Below are positions 11,245 through 21,990 of a stretch of DNA of 64,000 nucleotides, piece after piece. Under the pieces are notes generated by a model, which worked only from the letters and a program-made list of their open reading frames with translations, was not told where the DNA came from and searched no databases. Positions within the stretch are counted from its first letter, which is position 1. Every line of letters begins with the position of its first letter. The position numbers were made by a program, and so were the translations under genes. The stretch covers positions 7,767,525 through 7,831,524 of the forward strand of contig CAIIXF020000004.1 in the NCBI GenBank assembly GCA_903813345.2, in the 5' to 3' direction. The stretch comes from Owenia fusiformis (taxonomy: Eukaryota; Annelida; Polychaeta; Sabellida; Oweniidae).

Positions 11245-11600
11245 GTGGTATGCAATAATGTTACATTACACCACATGCTTAATCAGAGCATGTCAAGTTT
11301 CTGGCGTTAACAATTGTTGGCGATATGTAAGCGATTGTAGCTCGTGGAATAGTTCCAAAACCAAAGTTATCTGCTATCTGTTTCTTTAGAAGCCACGCAA
11401 AATCCAGCAGTGTTAAATTACTAAGTTCATCACACAAATCAAATTAGTTGAACAACTGCAGGATAAATCTGAGTTCAAATTTATGGCATTATTACTGCCG
11501 TGGGCACATTTTCTCCGATATTTACTATGGCGCTTGGCCAATTGAGTATTTTGTTCAAACTTGTATTCAATTTTGAACAAAATACTCATCGGCCAGGCGC

Positions 11601-11771
11601 CGGTGTAAAAGGGTAGGTGGTCCTATGAAATTTTGGTCCTACTCTCTATTGATTTATATGGTGACCTAATTACAACTATTTTCCTTATTATTCATACACA
11701 GTCAGGGCCAGTAAGGGCCGCTAGGATAGGGGACCATAATCCCCAGTGGACCATAATTTCTTTCACACCTG
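11601..11771. mobile_element. Second small insertion in unit B
   Basis: About 170 bp absent from unit A (compare about 3938-3942). Ends are loosely inverted (GGTGTAAAAGGG... and CTTTCACACC) with internal GGTCC/GGACC copies. The exact boundary, perhaps a TA target, is uncertain. Confidence 0.6.
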
Positions 11772-12909
11772 TACTGAAAATCGCAGCAAATGTGCCCACG
11801 GCATCACTTTAGAGTGAACAATTTGAGGCGATCCCGAGTCTAATAAAACAGCAACTTTAAAAAGAATTTTTCACACAACTATTTTTTGTCGAGTTGTTTT
11901 CCAATGCTGTCTTTTTTAAGTTAGCCATTTCTTAATCTTTCTTAATACGAGTCATTTTCTTTCTCAATACCGTGTTATTTTCTTTCTTAATACTGGGTCA
12001 TTTTCTTTCTTAGAGAAAAAATATTTTCATTTTTAAGTTTAGAAAATTATATACTGTAATTTTTGCATTTTCAAAACACCCCGAATCAAATCGTCATGAA
12101 AAACAGATCAAACAAGATAAACATCTGGTCATGAAGATAGAAGTGGTAGGACTACTGTGAACTTATACTTACTTATGAAGGTATGATTATTAGGAGGTAT
12201 TTTGACATTGTTTACATTTCAATTACAGGGACAACGTACATTGGAGATGACAACGTACATTTTTGATTTTTTAAATTATACCAAATACATGAATATTTAT
12301 AAAACCTTCAACCATCTTAAATTGTGTAGTTTAGAGAAACATATTCTCATAAAAATATTCAGCACTCTTAGACGACAGGGGAGAAAATGATCAAAACACA
12401 TTTTTCCAACCGACAAATTGCATGGGTAGATTAAAAACGAAAAAATCGAGCAGTGCTCGAAAATGTTTTAACGTGATTAGAAAGGTTAATGTCTTCCAAA
12501 TCGAATAAACACGAAATCAAACATGAAATCTTTGATGTACTCCTCAAATTAATCCATCAAACATACATCATAGTTTTTGCTTCAAATCAGTTAAAACTCG
12601 ACTATTGGATGGGAAAATACGACGAAGATATGGAAAAGAAACAAAAAGAACTTGATATTCTAAAAGCAAATAAAGCAAAAGATTTAGAGAGACTGCAAGA
12701 CCTAACAAAACAGGTATGATCTAAATGACTAAATTTAGAGGCTGACGGTAATTCCGGTTATACGGTTTCGGTACGGAATTGAGCATTTACCGGGATTGAA
12801 ATTATTAACCGGTTAACCGACGATAATCCCCGGGGAAATAAAAGACACGTCGTTTTTTAATTATTTCGTTTAATTTCCACTTTCACGATGCGTACATTTA
12901 CATAGACAT

Positions 12910-13284
12910 TTAGATGTCCATGTTTGGCAGTTCAGGTGTGATGTTCATGTTTGGCAGTTCGGGTGTAGTAGCTTCATGCTCAGGCTCAGATTTGGTTGTA
13001 GTTATGTTTGGCAGTTCCTCTGTAGTTGTAGTGTCAACGTCAGATCCAGAAACTGAATTATATTTGTAATAGTCATTTACGAACAGCAAGGCATTGACAA
13101 CCTCAGGTTGAAGTCGTGCCCGTTTGGAAGTGATGGTGCCAGCTGCACTGAATTGGCGTTCACTTGACACGGATGATGCAGGAATAGCATTTCGTATTAT
13201 ATTTGTAACTTTAATATTGTGTGATAGTATCTGAGCTTTTAATTGTGAACAACATAAAGTACAAGCTCTCTGCTGTTTTAGCAA
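12910..13284 (-). pseudogene. hAT transposase C-terminal fragment
   Basis: A minus-strand frame of about 124 codons includes IPASSVSSERQFSAAG, then TSKRARLQPEVVNALLFV. This is the signature of the hAT C-terminal dimerisation domain (PxSSxxSERxFSxxG followed by KRxRLxPxxxxxLLF). After it come repeated ELPN(M/I) segments and the stop. The N-terminal BED finger and the catalytic region are missing, so the element cannot mobilise itself. The ATG at its 5' end is only the first methionine of the surviving fragment. Confidence 0.88.
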
Positions 13285-13573
13285 ACAAATAAATAAAAGA
13301 ATCTGAACTCCCGTGCCTTTCGTAAGTTTTAATTTTTAAATTTAAATATAAACGAAATATATATTAACATACGTTGGCCATTAGAGTCGTTATCATCTTT
13401 TTGTAAGTCGGATGTAGGAGGGTTGCTATAACGTATGCATATAGACTTGAGAAGCTACGGAGAGAGTTAGGAACAAATTGGGGGGTGGCAGCGCATTGGC
13501 ATTTTATCTTACATATTTCTACCGGTATTTCGGTAACGGTACGGTTATTAGCGTGAAGGTTACCGGTACTGGT

Positions 13574-14932
13574 CAGTGGCGTATGAACAATGTACGCCAA
13601 AACGCCAGTGCGTAGTGTTGAAAAGTGAGAATAAAAAAGACTTTTTAACTTTCCTATGTTCTTTAGTCATATTTTCTCATTGTTTAAATTGTAAAAGTAA
13701 TCTCGAGCACACTAGCTTAAAGAAATGTTTTGTTGATACCATATCATTATTGGTCTGTCTGGCAAATATCATTTAACAGATTGAATTCCCTTACCAACAT
13801 GCTTTATTTCATGAAAATCGAGCCACTATTGACTGTCTTATAAATACAATTTCGCCAAATATTCGTGAATCGCGTTCTCTTCACGAATTTGAGAGGAAAG
13901 CTGTTTTTTTTCAAAAACTACTTGATGAATACCTTTGACATTTTTTCTGCATTTTCCGTAATGCTTATGCTTACTATGGTATCATATAATTATAATGATG
14001 AACCTCTTTAAATTTAGATGTATATTTTTTTTATTCTCCCCTGCCCCAATTTTTCAATTTCACTATCGATTTATATTCCGTTGCTATGCAAAATCATAGA
14101 CACGAAATTATAGTTAAGTCAACAATTATCTATTTTCTTATTAAATCACTATTTGTTATTGGTAGTACTTTTTGAAATATGGATGTTAAAGACAAAAACA
14201 ACTTGAAAATGCTGATTATTCAATTACACGTTCCATTGATTTCAGTTCTAGAAAAGCGATAACCTAGTTTTTTTTCATTTGACAAATAATAGATTCTTGT
14301 TTTATAACATTTTTTGGCATCCCCTAAGTCACGTTGACCTCGATTTGACCTTTGTGGTGGGTGTATTTATTTGTTTCATTGATCACGAATGCGTTTCTTT
14401 ATATCAATTGATCAAACTAGTTTCTTTAATCTGTACGTATTGTATCGCACGGTACACGATGGAATCCGACAATGCTATATATCTTCAGATCTTAATTCAA
14501 TTATTCGAAAATGATTAAAAAATCTATAATTGTTTTTTGGAAATTGGTCGTCTCAATCGTTCGAGATATTAGCAAAGTGAGAATGGTTTGTGTCGAGATT
14601 TAAAAGATAGGCTTTCCAAGGTGATTTTAAATGATGAAAATCATTCGAACATTTTAAAGCACATTAAAAAGGTATCGGGGATTTAAAGCTTGCATATGAA
14701 ATCGAAACGCCAACCTATACGTATGACCAATCGCCCATACAAATGCATCGCTTAAGTATTTCCGTTCACATTTAGGTTGTGAATATTGCAAGCTTGAAAT
14801 CTCTGTTACCATAAAATGACGTTTTACGAGCATAATATAGGCGTTTTGATATAGAATATTGAGACAATTGTTTCATATTTTTTTGGCGGGATTTTTGGCG
14901 TAGTGTTGAATTTACACCTTCCTACGCCCCTG
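13574..14932. mobile_element. Second element nested inside the hAT element
   Basis: Starts CAGTGGCGTATG and ends, on the complement, CAGGGGCGTAGG; both ends then contain a GTAGTGTTG/CAACACTAC motif. CTGGT is repeated on both sides (13569-13573 and 14933-14937), a 5-bp target duplication. No transposase was seen. Terminal sequence and 5-bp target match the small MITE at 11133-11244, suggesting one transposase family. Confidence 0.85.
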
Positions 14933-15962
14933 CTGGTTTTCAGTACCGTTGCGACCTCTAACTAAATTTCATCATTTAAGGCATTATTTCAATGGAGTAT
15001 TGAGACAATAATCATACCCAATATATTTTTCTTTTCCAGTACGCAGAATATGAAAAAATTGTTGTAGAGGATCGGTTGGAGAAAGAAAAGGGAAGAAGGA
15101 AAGCAGAGCAAGAAGCAGAGGAGCTAAGAGCTGCCATAAAAGTAAGGAAATATTTAAATTAGATGTCGTCAGAAATCATTAGGTAACAGTATTTGAATTT
15201 TTGACAGTTCTATACCATATAAAAAGTTTCTTTTTGTTTGCAGACCATTGCAGGGATTTTCAAAACTATGATTATTTACATGGTATTCTTTGATTTCAGT
15301 TGCAAGCCTAGTTCAGGGGAGTCATGGTGAGAAGAGGCCTGGGGCCTTATAGCAAAAGAAAAAGAAGGCAAAGAAAACAAAGAATAAGAAGAAAACAAAA
15401 AGGCCTGGCGGTTAACTTTTTGAGAATTCTGTTGATTTTAGATTTAACTATTTGACATTCTAGACAGCATTTTACCAACCCTGGTATTTAATTACTGTAG
15501 TCAGGTGTGTAGCTAGGAGCTAAAAATAAGCTAGGGAAATTGGCGAGGAAAAATTGAGTAAACCGAGGAAATACCATCTACATAATTCAAAAGACATCCG
15601 GCAATTCAAAGAAGGACTGAATTGATATTTCCTGTAAAATTTTGGCGATATTAAATTTGTTGAAAATTGATAGCTGCAAAATTTCAAAATCGCAAAAAAA
15701 CATGAAATACATGATGCATAATAGCGTCAAATATTAGGTTGGTATTTTTTTGTCTTGCCCTGTACCTATGTAAAGTCAAATTAACAATAGAGGCTGTGCT
15801 ACATAGCTTAGGAATCTTGAAGTTACTGGTTCTTATTAGAGAAAACTGGATGAGGCATTCATAAGTACAATGTGGGAGGGGGGGGGGGCTATTTAAACTT
15901 TTGAATAGTTTGCATTCATAATAACGCTTTTCAATGTCCCACTATTGACTGGTGAATCTTAG

Positions 15963-16148
15963 CTTGTATTCACGAATGCAACTAACGGCTGTCGGCTACC
16001 GAATTAACCACAATTTACTATTTTATGGGTAACTCATTTAAATATGAATATTACCTGCCACAATTCCATTCATATTTAAATGAGTTGGCCATAAAATAGT
16101 AGGTTAATCTGGTAGCCAGCAAGCATTAGTTGCATTCGCGAATACAAG
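15963..16148. repeat. Foldback MITE, about 85-bp arms
   Basis: Arms starting CTTGTATTCACGAATGCAAC and its near complement flank a short centre, with inner CATTTAAATATGAAT inverted repeats. Lies between the IQCG copy and the 3' end of EIF4E2. Confidence 0.85.
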
Positions 16149-16444
16149 GTTAGATCTACAGTAGAAGAATTACCGATAAAACCTATATTAGGCCTATATC
16201 CTGTATATTGTATTAAACAGGTATGAAAAAATGAACATTGCATATTATGTTATACCAATAAACACAAGTTTGTTGTTTTTACAATTTTTATTTATTTTTT
16301 ACATTTCTGTACAGTTATGTACACCTTACTAAACAAGAGGAAAACGTTTACAGCTTTACAAACAAAAATTTACAGAAAAGAGATAATGCTGAATAAAATC
16401 TGAGAAAAGTGTAATAGTAATTCGTTAGTGCTCCAGTCTGTATA

Positions 16445-16547
16445 CAGGGTGACCCCAAACAGGTCATGCCTTGATGAAAAACAGGATTTTCTTAATTTTA
16501 ACACAATTATTCCACAATAAGAGGGTCATATGTTTGGGACCACCCTG
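16445..16547. mobile_element. Mariner-type MITE
   Basis: Ends CAGGGTGACCCCAAAC and the complement of GTTTGGGACCACCCTG, with TA on both sides (16443-16444, 16548-16549), typical of Tc1/mariner derivatives. The nearby AATAAA complement at 16287-16296 is a candidate poly(A) signal for the minus-strand gene EIF4E2. Confidence 0.85.
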
Positions 16548-16821
16548 TATGTAAAACTGATCTCAAGCCAGGATTATAAAACACACGAATCATGTTGAAA
16601 AAAAACTAAAAAGGAACCGGAGTCAGTTTTTAAAAAAATATTGAAAAATCCACTATTTGCATCATATTTATTCCAGGAAAAGTCTATCCATTTCACCAGT
16701 CTAATATGAGATGTGGTAAACTTGAGAGGAAATTCCACATGTGGGACATATCCTTATAGGATTGAAGGTCCCAGAGATGAGCAACTACAATCTTGATTTT
16801 CTAATGTTCCTGTATATCCAT

Positions 16822-19800
16822 CTATCGCATGAAGATATCTGTATTACGGAAACTAGAATTATCCCTGAAAATATAACAACATTCAAATTAACGTCAATCA
16901 ATCTACAATCCAGGAATATTTCATATAAGAATAAATTTTGAGATAGGCTCAGTATAGTGAAATCAATAGCCAATCAACTTGAGTCCGCAGCTTAACAAAA
17001 TCAATTATAGAAAATCTACAATGTACTGCTTATCCCTATATTTTTTGCAGCATATTTCTCTTGATTTTAGGAAGTTACAGCCACTCTACTGTTGCCGTAG
17101 ATTAAAAATGACGGAGGTTTAAATCTGATGTAATAGCCATACAAATTACTTGTTACTGTAAGAGATCAATACATGTAGGTATTCCTAAAGAGAATATTTT
17201 GTAAAGTGCTCCCAAAATTACAATTAAATTAAATAAATTATTTTAGTTTGTCATTAAATGCTGTCTATCTAAAGGCACTGGTGGAACGAAAACATTTTTG
17301 AAAAAATTGCTATACCTGTACACGTTATTTACTGGTACAAAATTAAGTATGAAAGCAGGTATAGCAATTTTCAAAAATATTTTCCTTCCATCGGTACCTT
17401 AACGTGAGATTTTCCACTTACTTTAAACTGTCAGTGTGCGTCTTGTATTCCATGATAGTGTTTGGAGGGAGGTTCAGTACTCGTTTCAATGTGTCCCTAA
17501 TACGTGATGTTGTATGGATATCACTGGCTGTTCTGTTCCAAAGTGATAGAATGTCCTCCTATAAAATAATGAGAAGACAATTAAGAGAATGTGTCCCTAA
17601 TACGTGATGTTGTATGGATATCACTGGCTGTTCTGTTCCAAAGTGATAGAATGTCCTCCTATAAAATAATGAGAAGAGAATATTCTCAAGAAAATTATTA
17701 GAGGTAAATGTAAGTTATAACTTGGTAGTGTTTAAACATAACATTCTTTTTAACCTGTAATAGCCTATTAATAATCATATTGAGTCGTTATTCATTGAGA
17801 AAATCATATTCTATAAACAAAATGTCAGTACTTTTGACTTCAAACGATAAACCCCTATGACAAAGAATGCCGAATGCTGAACACCAACCGCCATCCACAA
17901 AAAAAACAATATGTCTCCGCTAGTGATGGTGACATAAAAACCATTGGCTACTCTGCAACCATGGCCTGCCTAATCAAATCATCCCAATTAGTCATACATA
18001 CCTGATATCTTATAGAAATAACAGCTCCACATATCTCCTCTCCAACCATAAATTGCTCTCCAACCATGGCCATTATCAAATTCTCCCAACTCCTGGATGC
18101 AATTCCCTTCTTTAACCTGATGATCCATTTGCCACCATGTTTATTAGCTTCATCCTGAAATATATGAGGTACATTTGAGGTAAGGACTGAAATATATGAG
18201 GTACATTTGAGAAATGTGCATTTTGTGACTTACATTTGAAATATGCATTTTATGGGCCGAAATAAATGAGGTGTATTTGAAAAAAGTGCATTTTTGTGAG
18301 GGCTGAAAATATGAGGTAAACATAAGCAGCACTTTCCATAAGGGCAGAAATATTAAATGGTACATTTGAAGTACATTTCTCTGTGCGTGTTTACAACTTA
18401 CTTCCCACATTGGCCTTATTCCCTCTTTGAAGATGTGATAGTCGCTGTGTCCTGATAGATCACATGGTCGCACCATGTGACTGTACGCATGATGAAACTG
18501 CTCCACCTGGTGGCAAAATAGAGAACTTCTAATAACAATTTATTAATCATTGCAAATTGTACAACAAGGCATTAACATGACAAAATGTCACCACCTAGTT
18601 GCTCACAATATTGTTACAGACACTGATCACCAACTGCCGTCACAAAAAAAACGGAGGCCATAACAATATGTCACCACTTTTTGGTGGTGACATAAAGATC
18701 AAAAAGACTAAACAGCAACATCAAGTGAAAGAAGATGCATAGACATAAAGTTTCAGGATGATCCTTCCGATTTGCAATTCTGTTTTCAGTTAATAAAATA
18801 AGGCTTGAAGAATTGATTGGCATGAATTAGAAAATATTGTATCAAACATTTTACACTCTCTTATTTCTTATTCCTTCAAATCATGATTATATATTTTCAG
18901 ACTATGTTCTTCAATAACAGGAATACAAACTAAAAAGAGATTCTCACTGAGGCACACGTAATGACGTGTTTGAGATTCTGGTCATAACTGGACCAGCTTT
19001 GTTTTCCAGGAGTCCTTCTTGAGAACCAAAATGCATAGTTGAATTGTAAAGGATGTTCACCAGGTCCTACTTTCACGACCTGAAATCAAACAAAAACATG
19101 AAATGGGTGTATGACAAATGAAGAAAATGACAATGATATTGAAAACATGATAATTGACATTTATGTGCGTTTGAGCACAGCGATATAAGCTCATAAATGA
19201 TTTCTTTAGGCGTCGTGTCAATGGAACAGGTGTTCGAGTTGGCGTTGAGTTGTTTTGCATGAGTGTATGTTGGAACGGAGTGTAACTTCATTCTGAGCTT
19301 TGCCACACGTAACACGAGACAGTTCATTTTAATTAATTAAATCAAGATTTTGAACATTTACATGTCTTGATTGATCGCGTACCTTTACGCATTAATTTGA
19401 GGTTCTTAATGGCCGGGATCAATCAATTTCGATAAATGTAAAGGATGTGTCCGGGTATATGCCCTTTTGGTCCCTCAGTCAAATGTATGTTAAATATGTT
19501 TTTTATTACTGTCCTAGTTATATTTGATAAGTATATTTACTTTTTTACGAGTTTTGATGCATAATTAACCCCCTGCTGAGAGTCAGAATAAGTATCTTAA
19601 CAAAAAAAAAATAGTCATTATCATAGAATAAAAACATCAATGGCAACATGTATGACTTGCAAAGAAGAAATAACTTAAGACCCATGAAGAATTTAAAAGA
19701 AAATCATATTTTTGAAATATATTTAAGGATTAAATTTTTTTTCAAATTTTTGAATTTCCCGCCAGTTTAATTTGAAGGGGGAAAAACAAGATGGCTGCCA

Positions 19801-21834
19801 TTTGATGTAAGAAATATCAGAAAAAAAGTTGCTTCACTTTTAGTTTTCACAATGAGCACAGTTTTCCGGTTTAGGTTTTTTGACTGATTCTGACTCTTCA
19901 TCACCAGGGTCATGTATAGAGATTATAAAATTGAAACCGGAATGTTGTGCTCAGCATGAATTTGACTGAAATATGTGTAACTTCACCAACACAATTGAAG
20001 TCTCAAAACTGGATGCTCAGTAACTTTGAGTGACTATAATCCCTTGATTACCCAGATAAACACCAATTCACTTATCCAGAAATGCCATTCAATGTCTATA
20101 CAAAGAAAGTAAGAAATGTTTTGGAGGATATGATTCAAACCGTTTGTATAAATAATTCATTTAATATTTGCCATTGATTTTTTTTCAATTCTGACAAGGT
20201 GATATGCACTGTCTTTGATGCCAATATTCTTCATTAATTGTGATACAAATTGATATTTTTGTACTCTCAGAAGAAGGATAAGATATTGAACTTTAATAAT
20301 ATGTGTGATTGAGTTGGTTTTTCAGACATTACAATTTTCAATATTTTCTAAGTCGATACCCAGACTCATTCCCAGACTCATCCTTTAGCTGATTCGTCAA
20401 GTCTTAACGATTTCATTCAACGCTATTTCATGCTATTAAGTGAATCATGTAATAGGGCTACGTTTAGATCTTCAGTATCGTTACCTGCGCTTTTACTTAA
20501 TGTGACTTGTATTTTCCATGTTCATAATACCATGCTGTACTTTTTGCAATAAACGAAAGTGGCAAGCTCACTTCCTTATAATTTGATATCGTTGTTCTGT
20601 TGCATCGAGCAAAGCAAAGAATGTCAAGTAGAAGTTGTCAAAGTTGTCACCATTTTGTTAAAGTATTTTTAGAAATAAAAGTACCGAACAGTTTTTTAAA
20701 AAGACACATATGCTGTATTGGACTTTGTTTATGTGTGCAGTAATTTTAACAGCTATTCTAGGTTAGAGTTGATCTCCGTACTTATCACATGAGCGTATCT
20801 TTACAGAGTAAAACAATCAAACGTCATTGCCATGGAACTTTGGAAAAGTATAATGTCACTATTAATTATTAACATCATTGCATCATTCATAAGACCGCAA
20901 TGTTGACACAAAGACTCGATCAAAAGTCATTGTAGTGGAACTTTGGAAAAGTATAATGTCACTGTTGATTATTAACATCACTGCATCACGAGTTGCCACA
21001 AAGACACAATCAAAATCTGAACAAAATAGATAATATGTCTTTCACTTTCAAGGGGTGCAAATAGATTTACAGATGGGTCACAAATTTTCAAAATCTCAGT
21101 TGCAGTGTACTTTTTTAGATTTTTGATGGTACAAGAATGAGATCGATGATGTCCTTACTTTTTTCGATGAATCTTCATTTTGTTTGTCACCATTACTTTC
21201 TCCTTCCTCACCAGAGTCACTGTTTTCATTAGTCAGTCTGAAGCAAATAAACGGGAAAGTTAAAACCATGGCAGGAGTTTCGTTACCTGCATGCAATTTC
21301 CACTTAGTTATTTTCACCATATATGGACTTTTGCTTTCCAGAGATGTAATTGCCAAATGTATTTTGATGCTTTTCTGAATTTGACTGTATTGGGGATAAC
21401 TCTTTATATTATAACGTCCATGTCATTTTGTTTTTGCTTGGGGTAACTTCAATGTATGAGGTAACTTCAACACCTTGTTGTTTATTTTATCTAATTTCCA
21501 CTCTATAGGAGGAAGCTATGTCTTATTCTTATCGAGATCTCACAAGATTGTTTTTCAAAATCGAATATGGCATAAAACAGTAAAGAATCAGTCAATCTGC
21601 TAGTGAAAAGCCTAGGAAATCGATTATAAGCTAGAATAAGCTTATTTTCCATAGGCCAATGGAAAAAGGCTGTGTTTATGTGAGTTTTCATGATTTTTTG
21701 AATTTTTCAGAGTAAAAAATTCCAAATTTTACGAAGTTCAATATTTACAATTTACGCAATCAAGATACCACACGGATATCCAAAGGTCTAAAGAATGTAT
21801 AAAAGTATACTTACGCATCAAATTTATTATTCAT
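16822..21834 (-). CDS. EIF4E2: Eukaryotic translation initiation factor 4E type 2 (4EHP), complete
   Basis: Seven coding exons on the minus strand: 21834-21815, 21237-21159, 19079-18948, 18506-18402, 18154-18002, 17558-17422 and 16864-16822. All junctions are GT-AG and in phase, giving 222 residues. The start MNNKFDAL, the core (EHPLQFNYAFWFSRRTPG, HMVRPCDL, KEGIRPMWE, GEQFMVGEEICGAV, RIRDTLKRVLNLPPNTIMEY) and the tail KDNSSFRNT match animal 4EHP. This cap-binding repressor competes with eIF4E and works with GIGYF-type partners in mRNA silencing. Cap-contact residues are kept: Y in SYDQN and W in PMWE. Odd: the conserved VEQFW motif reads VEQFHHAY, so the dorsal tryptophan is histidine. Part of exon 6 is duplicated in the intron just upstream. 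The gene is head-to-head with PQBP1. Confidence 0.96.
17271..17400. repeat. Foldback MITE in EIF4E2 intron 6
   Basis: Arms of about 45 bp (inner part GAAAAAATTGCTATACCTG and its near complement) flank a short centre. Ends resemble AAGGYACYGRTGG on both sides. Confidence 0.8.
17488..17677 (-). repeat. Partial tandem duplication of EIF4E2 exon 6 with its splice acceptor
   Basis: 17488-17577 and 17588-17677 are near-identical and 100 bp apart. The second copy holds an intact acceptor and the first 72 or so bases of exon 6 (EDILSLWNRTASD through IRDT), but has no donor. It runs directly into the intron end and acceptor of the full exon. Reading through it gives IRDTFS then a stop. Confidence 0.92.
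17868..17938 (-). repeat. Truncated copy of the GTCACC dispersed repeat
   Basis: On the minus strand it matches the left part of the repeat at 35634 (TTATGTCACC... ending in a GGTTGGTGTTCAG-like segment). Lies in EIF4E2 intron 5. Confidence 0.6.
18584..18694 (-). repeat. Full copy of the GTCACC dispersed repeat
   Basis: On the minus strand: TTATGTCACCACC, hairpin partner AAGTGGTGACATATTGTTA, a central segment including GTTGGTGATCAGTGTCTGTA, then GGTGGTGACATTTTG. Same layout as 35634-35766. In EIF4E2 intron 3. Confidence 0.8.
19080..21158. other. EIF4E2 intron 2
   Basis: About 2.1 kb without a recognisable exon on either strand. The only structure noted is a direct duplication near its 5' side (20811-21010). 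Open frames at 19057-19327 overlap the antisense or other frames of exon 3 and are not separate genes. Confidence 0.6.
20811..21010. repeat. Imperfect direct duplication, about 113-bp period
   Basis: GGAACTTTGGAAAAGTATAA followed by TGTCACT and TTAACATCA occurs at about 20833 and about 20938, with similar flanks (ATCAAA-CGTCATTG and ATCAAAAGTCATTG). Confidence 0.75.
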
Positions 21835-21990
21835 TATCGTCTAGAATTAGTAAAATAATAGTAAAATATGTGTGAAATTATTCGGAAATTTCAAACCGGA
21901 AGTTTTTTAATTGCTACTGGATTACGTTTCGTCGTCAGCGCCATCTACTACAACAAGTGCTTTGAAAATCTGAAATAATTGTTTTTCAGA
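21835..21990. promoter_or_regulatory. Shared divergent promoter of EIF4E2 and PQBP1
   Basis: Only 156 bp separate the two start codons, which point away from each other, so both promoters must lie in or near this interval. I see no clear TATA box. TTTTTCAG just before the PQBP1 ATG could be a 5'UTR intron acceptor, in which case its transcription start is further upstream, within EIF4E2's first exon or intron. Confidence 0.75.

Larger units (their letters stand above)
2447..12205 (+). repeat. Tandem duplication of the ankyrin-gene unit (A, B and a stub of C)
   Basis: TAGGACTACTGTGAACTTAT opens unit A at 2447, unit B at 4317 and a third partial unit at 12147 that loses homology near 12205. 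A and B each carry an ankyrin ORF with the same 5' and 3' flanks. After removing a 5.1 kb transposon nest and two small insertions from B, and restoring a roughly 0.6 kb deletion in A, both units are about 2.4-2.5 kb. This is a head-to-tail duplication whose later insertions can each be read by comparing copies. Confidence 0.85.
12736..14960. mobile_element. hAT-superfamily transposon in the IQCG-copy intron
   Basis: Flanked by a perfect 8-bp target duplication ACTAAATT (12728-12735 and 14961-14968), the hAT hallmark. Ends are TAGAGGCTGACGGTAATTCC and, on the complement, TAGAGGTCGCAACGGTACTG. Subterminal sequence is rich in CCGGT/ACCGG words at both ends. It carries a C-terminal transposase fragment on the minus strand and is interrupted by a second element at 13574-14932. 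Confidence 0.92.
12591..15455 (+). pseudogene. IQCG: Partial second copy of IQCG with a nonsense codon
   Basis: Three exons match the end of IQCG. The exon at 12591-12713 (acceptor TTCAAATCAG, donor CAG/gtatga) encodes LKLDYWMGKYDEDMEKKQ and a coiled-coil continuation. The exon at 15040-15141 (acceptor CTTTTCCAG, donor gtaagg) encodes YAEYEKIVVEDRLEKEKGRR onward. The last exon begins at 15300 and reads LQA, stop, FRGVMVRRGLGPYS: TAG at 15309-15311 replaces the TGG of the intact copy at 51-53. The frame otherwise continues to TGA at 15453-15455, with RKRRQRKQ in place of KKGKK. All junctions are phase 0. If translated, the product loses the IQ calmodulin-binding motif and basic tail. No N-terminal exons were found between it and the ankyrin genes, so this is probably a truncated duplicate. 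A poly(A) signal AATAAA lies at 16257. Confidence 0.82.

Noticed and set aside
12202-12390. ORF just before the IQCG copy as a possible earlier exon
   Set aside because: No similarity to IQCG, no acceptor or donor in a matching phase, and it starts inside the stub of the third ankyrin unit.
17422-17558. EIF4E2 ending in exon 6 (AAG TAA right after DSL)
   Set aside because: The apparent stop overlaps a gtaagt donor, and a last exon at 16864-16822 supplies KDNSSFRNT, matching the known 4EHP C-terminus.
17404-17607. Plus-strand ORF over EIF4E2 exon 6
   Set aside because: The opposite strand carries the conserved eIF4E2 exon with proper splice sites.
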